Shown here: positions 35,530 through 43,845 of the stretch, in pieces
Layout of the letters: every line of letters starts with the position of its first letter
How positions within the stretch are numbered: position 1 is the first letter of the stretch
Assembly (NCBI RefSeq): GCF_025994315.1
Contig: NZ_BAQE01000005.1
Source of the DNA: Swaminathania salitolerans
GTDB lineage: Bacteria; Pseudomonadota; Alphaproteobacteria; Acetobacterales; Acetobacteraceae
DNA: 64,000 nucleotides
Strand: one strand, 5' to 3'
Position numbers and translations under genes: made by a program
Notes under the pieces: model-generated
The model's database searches: none
Told to the model about the DNA's origin: nothing
The model's input: the letters and a program-made list of their open reading frames with translations, nothing else

Positions 35530-36714
35530 TCATCCCGACGGCGTGATCCGTCGCCGCGCCGATTTTTCCGCCAGACCGTGCTGACGCAAGAGATGCCGGA
35601 ACTGGTAATAGGTCAGCGACAATATACGCGCTGCCTCCTTCTGGTTGAAGCGGGCTTCCCGGAGGGCGTATTCCAGAAGACTGCGTTCATGAGCCCGGAT
35701 CGCTCCTGCAAATCCCTCCTCGAGGGAAAACGCAGCTGGCACGGAGGAAGACGCGGGGGGCATCGCGCCCGGAACCGCCCCCGGAGCAATGCCCGGGGCA
35801 ATGCCCGCAATCGCATCCGGGGCAGGCGCCGGATGAGCGGCCTCGCTCGCCCTTGCCTGTCCGGACGCGGATGCAGCATCGGGATCGTCCGCCCGATCGG
35901 CGACGAGTGGACGCAGCCAGTCCGGCCCCGAGCGGAACGGATCCAGCACGATATCCTCGAGCGGCTTTTCGGGCCGCTCCATGCGATAGACGCTGCGCTC
36001 GACGACATTGCGCAATTCACGGACATTGCCGGGCCAGTCATGGCTCATGAGGGTGCTCCGCGCCCTGTCGGAAAAACCGGCAAAGAGCCTGCGTCCCAGA
36101 GAGGACGTCATGCGGGTCGCGAAATGCTCCGCAAGAATGAGGATATCGTCCTGACGCATTCTCAGAGGCGGCAGCATCACGACATCGAAGGCGAGCCTGT
36201 CGAGCAGATCCGCGCGAAAATCGCCGCGCCGTGCCAGTTCGGGCAGATCGGCATTGGTCGCGCCGATCAGGCGGACATCCACATGGAGGGTATCGTTGCC
36301 GCCCACGCGCTCGAAACTGCCGTATTCGATGACCCTGAGAAGCTTTTCCTGCACGGCGCGCGAGGCCGAAGCGATCTCGTCCAGAAACAGCGTGCCGCCA
36401 TGCGCCTGCTCGAAGCGCGAGATCCTGCGTTTTTGCGCGCCCGTGAACGCGCCCGCCTCATGACCGAACAATTCGCTGTCGAGAAGGGATTCCGACAGGG
36501 CAGCGCAGTTGAGCTTGACGAACGGCTTGTCCCAGCGCGGCGACAGCAGGGCGAGACGCGCGGCGACGAGTTCCTTTCCCGTGCCGCGCTCGCCGATGAT
36601 GAGGGCGGGCCGGTCGAGCGGGGCGAGGCGCGACACATGATCGAGCATTCCGAGAAATGCCAGGGATCGTCCGATCGGCGTCGGCATTTCTTCGGTTCGG
36701 GCAGATCGCGCCAT
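35530..36714 (-). CDS. pspF: PspF, sigma-54 enhancer-binding activator of the psp operon
   Basis: AAA+ activator that remodels RpoN holoenzyme and is normally held inactive by PspA. It has 394 aa. No N-terminal receiver domain; Walker A GERGTGKE (41-48), the sigma-54 contact loop GAFTGA (88-93), Walker B GGTLFLDEI, arginine-finger region FRADLLDRL, and a C-terminal Fis-type helix-turn-helix (NQKEAARILSLTYYQFRHLL). About 60 residues longer than E. coli PspF, because of an Ala/Pro/Gly-rich linker (repeats of IAPG/VPGAMPP) before the DNA-binding domain. The start MARSARTEE aligns with the family. Divergent from pspA with 134 bp between starts. Confidence 0.93.
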   Translation of the reverse strand: MARSARTEEMPTPIGRSLAFLGMLDHVSRLAPLDRPALIIGERGTGKELVAARLALLSPRWDKPFVKLNCAALSESLLDSELFGHEAGAFTGAQKRRISRFEQAHGGTLFLDEIASASRAVQEKLLRVIEYGSFERVGGNDTLHVDVRLIGATNADLPELARRGDFRADLLDRLAFDVVMLPPLRMRQDDILILAEHFATRMTSSLGRRLFAGFSDRARSTLMSHDWPGNVRELRNVVERSVYRMERPEKPLEDIVLDPFRSGPDWLRPLVADRADDPDAASASGQARASEAAHPAPAPDAIAGIAPGIAPGAVPGAMPPASSSVPAAFSLEEGFAGAIRAHERSLLEYALREARFNQKEAARILSLTYYQFRHLLRQHGLAEKSARRRITPSG

Positions 36715-36848
36715 TATCGGGCCTGTCTTGCATCTTCGGTTGTCGACGGTCCGACTTTCACCCCGGATCGTTACGCTGACAAGAGAAGCATCTGTCGCTC
36801 CTCCCCGGTTTCCTGCTAAATCAGTCTCAAGCAAAGAAAGAACGTCCC

Positions 36849-37535
36849 ATGGGTATCTTCTCCCGTCTTGCCGATATCGTTAACTCGAATCTCAACGCCA
36901 TACTTGCCAGCGCAGAGGATCCGGAAAAGATGATCCGGCTCGTCATCCAGGAAATGGAAGACACGCTGGTCGAAGTTCGCAGTCAGGCGGTGCACATGAT
37001 CGCCGAGCGCAAGACGCTCGAACGACGTGCGCGCGCCATGATGCAGGAAGAAAGCGAATGGCTCCGCAAGGCCGAGCTCGCCCTGACGCGCGACCGCGAG
37101 GATCTGGCCAAGGCTGCTCTCGCGGCCAAGGCGAGCGTCGAGCAGGGGCGTGTGGCGCTGGATCAGCAGATCCGTCTCGTGACGGAAAGTCTCGACCAGC
37201 AGCAGGACGACATCGCGAAGCTCCAGGCCAAGCTGGCAGACGCCAAATCGCGCGAGAAATCCCTCGCCCTGCGTCACAAGGCCGCACAGAACCGTGTGAA
37301 GACGCGCGAGCGCCTCTACGACACCCGGGTGGAGAACGCCTTCAACCGGTTCGAACAGGTCGAGCGCGCGCTCGACGCGCTCGAAGGGAAGGCAGAAGCC
37401 TATGAACTCGGCCGCGGGATGGACGGAACCCGCAAGCCGAGCCTGCAGGACGAGCTGGCGACGCTGGAAACCGATCTGGCCGTCGAAAACGAGCTCGAGG
37501 CGCTCCGGGAGAAGATCCGGAGCCGCAAGGGATGA
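36849..37535 (+). CDS. pspA: Phage shock protein A
   Basis: ESCRT-III-like peripheral membrane protein that senses membrane stress, stabilises the inner membrane and inhibits PspF. It has 228 aa, almost all predicted coiled coil; the N-terminus MGIFSRLADIVNSNLNAIL forms the amphipathic membrane-binding helix, followed by AEDPEKMIRLVIQEMEDTL. First gene of the run pspA-pspB-three exported proteins on +. No canonical -24/-12 element is visible in the 134 bp to pspF. Confidence 0.95.
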   Translation: MGIFSRLADIVNSNLNAILASAEDPEKMIRLVIQEMEDTLVEVRSQAVHMIAERKTLERRARAMMQEESEWLRKAELALTRDREDLAKAALAAKASVEQGRVALDQQIRLVTESLDQQQDDIAKLQAKLADAKSREKSLALRHKAAQNRVKTRERLYDTRVENAFNRFEQVERALDALEGKAEAYELGRGMDGTRKPSLQDELATLETDLAVENELEALREKIRSRKG

Positions 37536-37604
37536 GCCGGGAAACGGACCGGATCGCAGGCAAGACGACACAATCGCCGATAAGGGAACGGACGGATCAT
37601 CGAG

Positions 37605-37856
37605 ATGCATAGTTCTTCAAGCAGCCTCCACGACCTGATCGGTCTGGCGGCGGTCGTGATGCCGTTCGTTATGATCATGTACATCGTGACGGTACGCAGC
37701 CGGTCCCGTGCAGCGGCGAGCCGCCTGCAGGAAGCGGATCTGGTCGTACTCAACCAGGCCCATGTCCAGGCGCGACGCCTCGAGGAGAGAGTCGAGCAAC
37801 TCGAGCGGATTCTCGACGAGGACGTTCCCGGCTGGAGAACACGGAATTTCTCATGA
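37605..37856 (+). CDS. pspB: Phage shock protein B-like membrane protein
   Basis: Small inner-membrane protein of 83 aa that in enterobacteria works with PspC to recruit PspA. One helix (LIGLAAVVMPFVMIMYIVTV) is followed by a basic stretch and a cytoplasmic heptad region ending RRLEERVEQLERILDEDVPGW; the ILDxExPGWR ending is typical of PspB. It follows pspA by 69 bp and its stop overlaps the next start (ATGA). Confidence 0.85.
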   Translation: MHSSSSSLHDLIGLAAVVMPFVMIMYIVTVRSRSRAAASRLQEADLVVLNQAHVQARRLEERVEQLERILDEDVPGWRTRNFS

Positions 37857-39394
37857 GCGCAGCACTCCCACCAGCCGCGCGCCTGTCGCGACGCCTTCTC
37901 GCGACGACGCTTCTTGCCACGCTTGCCGGGTCCGGGTTCTGGCCCGGATCGGGGCTCGGACTCGGGTCGGCACCTGCACGGGCCGCCCCCCAGGTGGTGA
38001 ATGCCGAGGATCTCGATCTCAACCTGCCCTGTATCGGTCGCGTCGAGATCACGGTCGATCCCGCGATGCAGGACGGCGTTTCGCTCGACAGCGCAGCGAC
38101 GGGCGGCGCGCATGTCACGATCCGGACCGGCAAGACCCAGGGCTCGCCGCGCGTCATGATCGCCAGCAAGAGCTGCGCGCCCAAGGCGCATGTCTCGATC
38201 CTCGTCGCGCCCAATGTCGGCGTTCTGATCCATGACAGCCATGACAGCCATATCGTCATCAATGGCAGGCTCGCCTCTCTCGAGGCCAGCCTCGAGGCCG
38301 GACAGCTTGATGCCGACACGATCCAGTCGCTCGATCTGAGCCTGCGCGGGACCGAGCAGGTCCATATTGGCCATCTCAACCGCGCCGCGCAGGTGGTCGC
38401 GAGCGGCGCATCCGGTCTCGTGATCGATCATGCTGATCTCGATGCGTTCTCCGCCCAGCTTTCCGAGGCCAGCCATCTGACGATCACGGATGGTCGTTTC
38501 GGTGTCCTCACGCTGACCGTCAACAACGCAGCAAGCACCCGCATCGGCGGAACCGCCGATACGGCAACGGTAGCGGCCAACGGCACCGGCCTCGTGAGAA
38601 TACCGCGTGTCAGCGGCGCGCTCACCCGCACCGGAGACGTGCAGATAGGCCCGGAAGAGGCGGCAACGGCAACCGCCGTCATTACCTCTCCGCCCGTGAG
38701 CTCCTCCACCGTCCCGGCATCCGGACCGACTCCTGTACCGCCTTCATCCGGCCAAACGGAGTCGAGCACGCATGGGGCAGCACGCCCGGAACCCGCACAG
38801 CCCGGGCGCGCGCCCTCCGCACGCCCCCCCGCCACGCCCCTGGTGCCGGAATCCCGTGTGACGGGGTCTCCGGCCTCCGGATCCTCCGCGTCCACCTCTT
38901 CCCCGCCTGTTTCTTCCCAGCCCGGTACATCCCAGCCCGGTTCTTCCGGCCCCCTGCCATCCGCGTCCGGACCTTCGACACCCCCGATCGCCGCGCGCCG
39001 GTCCCCACCGTCTGACGGACCGGTCATTCCGGACCCGCCTGTCCCGGGCTCTTCCTCGCCCGGCTCTTCCTCGCCCGGCGCTTCCATGCCCGGCGCCGCT
39101 ACGCCCGGCGCCTCCCTGCCTGCTGCCTCCTCCCGTGTTTCCGGGAGGCGCGATGGCCGTGCCGCCGCGGAAAACAGCGGTGACACGACCGGCAGCACAG
39201 CGACATCGGCAGGATCGGGATCGGGACCGCAAGCAGCTTCGCCGCGAACGCCTGTACCGGAGGCATCCGACACCGGTGCCTCGGACACGGGCACATCCGA
39301 CACGGGCACATCCGACACGGGCGCATCGTCCTCTGATGACACAGCGACCGCCGGAACGGCCAGATCACCGCAAAGAGAAGGGTCTCCCAGGTGA
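37853..39394 (+). CDS. Exported DUF2807/Toastrack-like protein with long Ser/Pro/Gly tail (Psp operon)
   Basis: Unrecognised by name; 513 aa. The signal peptide RRLLATTLLATLAGSGF... ends about residue 45 (ARAAP). Residues about 46-275 are repetitive short beta strands (HIVINGRLASLEAS, DLSLRGTEQVHIGHL, HLTITDGRFGVLTLTV, TRIGGTADTATVAANG), resembling DUF2807/Toastrack right-handed beta-helical domains. Residues 276-513 are disordered Ser/Pro/Gly/Thr with two sets of 15-bp-encoded repeats (PGSSS/PGAS; SDTGA/SDTGT). No C-terminal membrane helix. Start overlaps pspB (ATGA) and stop overlaps the next gene (GTGA), so it is a core operon member. The link to membrane-stress sensing is inferred from context. 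Confidence 0.8.
   Translation: MSAALPPAARLSRRLLATTLLATLAGSGFWPGSGLGLGSAPARAAPQVVNAEDLDLNLPCIGRVEITVDPAMQDGVSLDSAATGGAHVTIRTGKTQGSPRVMIASKSCAPKAHVSILVAPNVGVLIHDSHDSHIVINGRLASLEASLEAGQLDADTIQSLDLSLRGTEQVHIGHLNRAAQVVASGASGLVIDHADLDAFSAQLSEASHLTITDGRFGVLTLTVNNAASTRIGGTADTATVAANGTGLVRIPRVSGALTRTGDVQIGPEEAATATAVITSPPVSSSTVPASGPTPVPPSSGQTESSTHGAARPEPAQPGRAPSARPPATPLVPESRVTGSPASGSSASTSSPPVSSQPGTSQPGSSGPLPSASGPSTPPIAARRSPPSDGPVIPDPPVPGSSSPGSSSPGASMPGAATPGASLPAASSRVSGRRDGRAAAENSGDTTGSTATSAGSGSGPQAASPRTPVPEASDTGASDTGTSDTGTSDTGASSSDDTATAGTARSPQREGSPR
39044..39118 (+). repeat. Five in-frame 15-bp repeats encoding PG(S/A)(S/A)x
   Basis: Head-to-tail 15-bp units near CCCGGCTCTTCCTCG within the disordered tail of the exported Psp-operon protein. 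Confidence 0.8.
39266..39325 (+). repeat. Four in-frame 15-bp repeats encoding SDTG(A/T)
   Basis: Units near TCCGACACGGGCACA; the two central copies differ at one base, so the array could change length by slippage or recombination. Confidence 0.8.
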
Positions 39395-40578
39395 TCCGGC
39401 TTTCCCTGATCCTGACGCTCGGTCTCGGCATCCCGGCAGCGCTCGCAAGCCCCGGAACACCGCAGGCGCAACTCGAGGCGGCACCCTACACGCTGCGTAT
39501 CGACACGGCCTGCTCCGGCGGAATCGAGATCGAGGGCGTGGAATCGCAGGAGGAAGGCGCAACGCTCAGTCGCGCCGTGGCCGGTCTCTCCTTTATCTCC
39601 ACGGCTCACGAGGCGACCCTGGAGGGGCGCAGCTGCGACAGCACGGCACGCATCCGCGTCAGGCCCGGCACCGCGGTCTCGGGCACAGTGCAGGGCTATA
39701 GCAGCATACGCCTCCGTCACGTCGATGGGCCGGTCTCGCTCAGGGTCGCAGGAAGCCCCGCAATCGACATCGATCGGGCCCGGGCGCTCGACCTCGTCGA
39801 TGACGGCTATGCGTCGGTCCATCTGAAGCGTCTGGACGGCCCCGCAAGCCTGACGCTCGACGGCTCGCCGACGGTCAGGATCGATTCCGTCGCCTCACCC
39901 CTCATGCGCGTCAGCCAGTCCGGATATGGCACGGTTGCGATCGGCCGGGGCGCCATCGATCGCATCGAGGCCCGGGTCAGTGGCAGCGGACGCTTTTCCT
40001 TCCTCGGCACTTCGGGGTCTGCGGATCTCTCGGCGAACGGGTACAGTACGGTCACGGTAGACCGTGTCACCGGCACGCTCGATCGGCAGGCGGACGCGCA
40101 TGGGACGATCAACGTCCTTCATTCCGCCACGACCCCGGCATCCGGACCCACCGAAACACAGGCTGCCGAGATTCAGGCTGCCGACACACACACACCCGGA
40201 GCACCGAAGGGAATCACGCTCGATCTGTCCATTCCGGACTGGCTGGTCGTCCTGATTTCTGCTGCCTGCCTCCTCTGGTTTTTCCGGGCCAGGACCCGTC
40301 CTTTCATCCACGCGCTCCTTCTGCGCCTGACGGGCCGCCCCCCGACGCATCCCCCGGGAGGGCCGACGCACAGGTCAACAGGCCCCCTGCGTCGCGCGTC
40401 TTCCACCGCAAACCGGGCCGACCGGCCCCATGGCTGGGCAGACGGCGTCGATCTTCCTGCGTTGTCCACGCGCCTCGCCCGGCTCGAAAACCGTGTCGGG
40501 CGGGTGGAATCCTGTGTGACATCGCGCAATTTCCATCTTCTTCGCCAGTTTCGCGATCTCGACAGGAGGCACGGATGA
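39391..40578 (+). CDS. Toastrack-like exported domain with transmembrane helix and PspC-like cytoplasmic tail
   Basis: Unnamed protein of 395 aa. Signal peptide residues 1-19; beta-repeat domain about 25-245 starting AAPYTLRIDTACSGG and with recurring turns (AGSPAIDI, DGYASVHL, SGYGTVAI, SGSGRFSF, NGYSTVTV); transmembrane helix 284-299 (WLVVLISAACLLWFF); then about 95 cytoplasmic residues ending RVGRVESCVTSRNFHLLRQF plus RDL (368-390). That ending resembles the E. coli PspC C-terminus (MERYVTSDTFTLRSRF). GTG start overlaps the previous stop (GTGA); its stop overlaps the next ATG. Likely a periplasmic sensor coupled to the Psp machinery (inference). Confidence 0.8.
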   Translation: MIRLSLILTLGLGIPAALASPGTPQAQLEAAPYTLRIDTACSGGIEIEGVESQEEGATLSRAVAGLSFISTAHEATLEGRSCDSTARIRVRPGTAVSGTVQGYSSIRLRHVDGPVSLRVAGSPAIDIDRARALDLVDDGYASVHLKRLDGPASLTLDGSPTVRIDSVASPLMRVSQSGYGTVAIGRGAIDRIEARVSGSGRFSFLGTSGSADLSANGYSTVTVDRVTGTLDRQADAHGTINVLHSATTPASGPTETQAAEIQAADTHTPGAPKGITLDLSIPDWLVVLISAACLLWFFRARTRPFIHALLLRLTGRPPTHPPGGPTHRSTGPLRRASSTANRADRPHGWADGVDLPALSTRLARLENRVGRVESCVTSRNFHLLRQFRDLDRRHG

Positions 40579-42179
40579 CGCGTCCCGTCTCACGATCCGC
40601 GCGAGCCGAAATCACCTGTGGTACCCCCCGGCGGCCCGTTTCTCCTCTTCCTGCGCGCATCGCGGACCATCCGGCACGGGTCCGTTTCCCATCCGTCCTT
40701 TCTGCGTCTCTCCTTTTCTCATCCGTCCTTCTTTGTTCCCTGCCTGCCATATCTGCACGTGCCGCGCCTCTTCCGGCACAATCGGGGCCGCCTGGAACCG
40801 CTGCCGCAGTCTCCCCGACCGCGCCCGGTGGCCGGATCTCACCGCAGGCGGTGCTCTCCGCGGCCCCCTACACGCTTCATGTCGCAACCGGCTGTGCCGC
40901 GGATATCCGTATCCGGGGGCTGGATCGCCTCGACGGAATGGTCGATATGCGCGACATCCCATCGGGCCTCTCCCTGTCGGCGGCGGCACACGACGCCTGG
41001 CTGACGGGCGACGCCTGCGGAGAAGACGCGACAATCCGGGTGAAAACCGGAACCGCCGTCGTCGTCACCGCGATGAATTACGACTCGCTGACCATCGGCT
41101 GGGTCGATGGACCGGTCGCCGCCCGACAGGGGCGAGGAACGCTCCGGATCGACAAGGCGACGGCCCTGATCTATCGCGGAAGCGGCCCGGGCGACCTGAC
41201 GCTCGATACGCTTGCCGGTCCTGCCCTGCTCGCCCTGTCCGGCCCGGGCGATATCACGATCGGCACCGCCAGGGCGCCATCTTTCGATCTCAGCCAGACC
41301 GGCCCCGGCGATCTGGAAATCCGCCATGGAACGATCGATCGACTGACATTCGCATTGTCGGGGTCGGGCGATGCTTTTTTCGACGGGGTTGCCCATGAGG
41401 CGGCTCTTCAGACCGGAGGCCCGGGCGACATACGGGTAAGGGAAGTACGGGACGCCCTCCACAGCCACAGCACTGGCCCGGGGACCATCACGGTCGTCAC
41501 GCCCCCGCCCCGGCTCACGCACAAGCTCCCTCAGCAGTCCCCGCACTCCCCGAAAAAAGGCGCCCGGGGAAAGACTGCCCTCATCCTGCCCGACGGGACG
41601 GTCATCGATGCGCATCGCATGACAAAAGCCGACGGGACGGTCGTGGATTTCGACGCTCTGCGCCAGATGAGTGCGCGCGCCATCGTCTCCCCCCGACCTT
41701 CTTCCTCCCGATCCTCTTCCTCCCAATCCTCTTCCTCCGGGTCGACAGGAACCGAGGAGACCCCTTCTCCGCCCGGGCCGCCTTCCCCTCCGGAGCGACC
41801 TTCAGGGACCGGCGCCGCTCATGCTCCCGTTCCCGCAGTCGCAGATGAAGAGTCGGAGGAAGAGTCGGGATTGGGATCGGGGATCGTCCTGCTCGTCGTC
41901 CTGGCTCTGGCACTCTTGCGACGCCGGATCGTTCCGCCTCTGATCCGCTGGCTGCACAGGATCAGCCCCACCCTCGGAAAACGGCTCGAACCCGCGCTCA
42001 TGGCCGTTGCGGCGAGACCATCGAAACCCGAACCGTCCACGCAGCTCCCTGAGCTGCTCGCGCTGACAGAGCGGCTCCAGCGCCTCGACCGGCGTGTGGG
42101 CAACGTCGAAAGCTGTCTGACCTCCCGGGAGTTTCATCTGCATCGCCAGCTCGAAGCGCTCGACAGACAGCCCGGATAG
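40575..42179 (+). CDS. Second Toastrack-like/PspC-tail transmembrane protein
   Basis: Unnamed paralogue of the preceding gene, 534 aa. The N-terminus has about 38 extra residues before the signal helix (VLSASLLFSSVLLCSLPAIS, cut near ARA). The beta-repeat domain, about 95-310, starts AAPYTLHVATGCAAD and carries five SGPGD-type turns (near 203, 222, 242, 262, 281). A Ser/Pro/Glu linker, a transmembrane helix 433-449 and a cytoplasmic tail follow, ending LDRRVGNVESCLTSREFHLH plus RQLEAL (504-528), the same PspC-like motif. Start overlaps the previous stop (ATGA). Last gene of the psp run; 80 bp later an Mla unit begins. Confidence 0.8.
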   Translation: MTRPVSRSARAEITCGTPRRPVSPLPARIADHPARVRFPSVLSASLLFSSVLLCSLPAISARAAPLPAQSGPPGTAAAVSPTAPGGRISPQAVLSAAPYTLHVATGCAADIRIRGLDRLDGMVDMRDIPSGLSLSAAAHDAWLTGDACGEDATIRVKTGTAVVVTAMNYDSLTIGWVDGPVAARQGRGTLRIDKATALIYRGSGPGDLTLDTLAGPALLALSGPGDITIGTARAPSFDLSQTGPGDLEIRHGTIDRLTFALSGSGDAFFDGVAHEAALQTGGPGDIRVREVRDALHSHSTGPGTITVVTPPPRLTHKLPQQSPHSPKKGARGKTALILPDGTVIDAHRMTKADGTVVDFDALRQMSARAIVSPRPSSSRSSSSQSSSSGSTGTEETPSPPGPPSPPERPSGTGAAHAPVPAVADEESEEESGLGSGIVLLVVLALALLRRRIVPPLIRWLHRISPTLGKRLEPALMAVAARPSKPEPSTQLPELLALTERLQRLDRRVGNVESCLTSREFHLHRQLEALDRQPG

Positions 42180-42259
42180 ACAGGGAGCGGCCCGACCCTC
42201 CGTTTGGGCTTTGACGACGGCGCGCAGTCGGGCTACGGCTTGGGAATGATCGTCCCATC

Positions 42260-43060
42260 TTGCGCCATCTGACCGTGAACATCCTGCTCGATCCTGTGGC
42301 GGCCATCGGGCGCGCCTGCCTTGCCATGATACGCAAGGCCGGTGCGCTGGCGCTTTTCGCTCTGGCCGGTCTGTCGCATCTGCTGCGTCCGCCCTTCTAC
42401 TGGAAGGTGTTTTTCAACGCACTGATCGAGATCGCCTTCTTTTCCCTGCCCGTCGTCGCGCTCACCGCCATTTTCTCCGGCGGGGTCATCGCATTGCAAT
42501 CCTATGCAGGCTTTGCGCAATATCACGTCCAGAGCGCAATTGCGGGAATCGTCGTGCTCGCCGTCGTGCGCGAGCTCGGCCCGGTTCTGGCGGGGCTGAT
42601 GGTCGCAGGGCGGGTCGGCGCCGCCATGTCGGCGGAAATCGGCACGATGCGCGTCACCGACCAGATCGATGCGCTGCGCACGCTCTCGACCGATCCGATG
42701 AAATATCTGGTCACGCCGCGCCTCCTCGCCGGGACCCTGGCGCTGCCGTTTCTGGTGCTCGTCGCCGATATTCTGGGTGTGCTCGGCGGGTTCACCGTCT
42801 CGGTCTCCAAGCTCGGCTTCGACCCGCACAGCTACGTTACCGCGACGCTGAACGCGCTCAAGCCGCTCGATGTGATGGTGGGTCTCTCCAAGGCCGCCGT
42901 GTTCGGCTTCATCATAAGCCTCATGGGATGCTATCACGGTTACACGAGCCGGGGGGGAGCGGAAGGTGTCGGATCCGCCACCACGGCCGCCGTGGTGGCC
43001 GCATCGATCCTGCTTCTCGCTTTCGATTATCTCCTTACGGATCTGTTTTTCGCACAATGA
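42260..43060 (+). CDS. mlaE: MlaE-family lipid ABC transporter permease
   Basis: Inner-membrane permease of the Mla phospholipid (or related lipid) transport system that maintains outer-membrane asymmetry. It has 266 aa and about five to six helices. Family blocks: FSGGVIALQSYAGFAQY, VVRELGPVLAGLMVAGRVGAAMSAEIGTMRVTDQIDAL and the C-terminal GCYHGYTSRGGAEGVGSATT. The start is uncertain: TTG at 42260 or GTG at 42275, neither with a good ribosome site. The stop overlaps the mlaF ATG. No MlaD or MlaC gene follows. Confidence 0.93.
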   Translation: MRHLTVNILLDPVAAIGRACLAMIRKAGALALFALAGLSHLLRPPFYWKVFFNALIEIAFFSLPVVALTAIFSGGVIALQSYAGFAQYHVQSAIAGIVVLAVVRELGPVLAGLMVAGRVGAAMSAEIGTMRVTDQIDALRTLSTDPMKYLVTPRLLAGTLALPFLVLVADILGVLGGFTVSVSKLGFDPHSYVTATLNALKPLDVMVGLSKAAVFGFIISLMGCYHGYTSRGGAEGVGSATTAAVVAASILLLAFDYLLTDLFFAQ

Positions 43061-43845
43061 ACGCCCAGCCCAAGATCCGCATCCGTGGACTGACGAAGTC
43101 TTTCGGACCGAAGAAAGTTCTCGACGGGATCGATCTGGACGTCGAGACCGGAACCTCATTCGTGATCATCGGAGGGTCGGGCAGCGGAAAATCCGTTCTG
43201 CTGCGCTGCATTCTGGGTCTCGTCACGCCCGATTCCGGCTCGATCGAGATCGACGGAGAGGATGTGCTGACGGCCTCCGGCAAACGACGCGAGGAACTGG
43301 AACGGCAGATCGGCATGCTGTTCCAGAATGCCGCCCTGTTCGACAGCATGACCGTTGCGGACAACATCGTCTTCGGGCTGCGCGCCCAGTGCCGCGCACA
43401 GCACAAGCGCCTTTCTGCCGCTCAGGCCCGTACGCAGGCAGGGGAGATATTGCGTCAGGTCGGCCTCGACCCCTCCGTCGGTGCACTCGCCCCGTCCGAG
43501 CTCTCCGGCGGCATGCAAAAGCGTGTGGGGCTCGCACGCGCCATCGCCGGAACCCCGGCCATCCTGTTCTTCGACGAGCCGACGACCGGTCTCGATCCGA
43601 TCATGGGCGCGGTCATCGACGGGCTGATCGTCGACTGCGTCAAGCGTCTCGGCTCCACCGCAATCGCGATCACCCACGACATGGCCTCGGCCCAGAGGAT
43701 CGGCGATCGCGCGGCCATGCTGTATCAGGGCAAGCTCGTCTGGCAGGGACTGGCCTCCGAGCTGATGCATAGCGGCAATCCCATGGTCGATCAGTTCACC
43801 CACGGGCGCAAGGACGGTCCGATCAGCATGGAATTGAGGCGCTAG
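43057..43845 (+). CDS. mlaF: MlaF-family lipid ABC transporter ATPase
   Basis: Cytoplasmic ATPase partner of the MlaE permease. It has 262 aa: Walker A GGSGSGKSV, Q-loop MLFQNAALFDSMTVADN, signature LSGGMQKRVGLARA, Walker B ILFFDEPTTGLDP and switch ITHDM. The ATG overlaps the mlaE stop (ATGA). The MlaB/MlaD partners are not in this window. Confidence 0.95.
   Translation: MNAQPKIRIRGLTKSFGPKKVLDGIDLDVETGTSFVIIGGSGSGKSVLLRCILGLVTPDSGSIEIDGEDVLTASGKRREELERQIGMLFQNAALFDSMTVADNIVFGLRAQCRAQHKRLSAAQARTQAGEILRQVGLDPSVGALAPSELSGGMQKRVGLARAIAGTPAILFFDEPTTGLDPIMGAVIDGLIVDCVKRLGSTAIAITHDMASAQRIGDRAAMLYQGKLVWQGLASELMHSGNPMVDQFTHGRKDGPISMELRR

Noticed and set aside
36719..36732. Sigma-54-like GG...GC in the pspA leader
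   Set aside because: Spacing is 9 rather than 10 and the flanks do not match TGGCAC or TTGC well.
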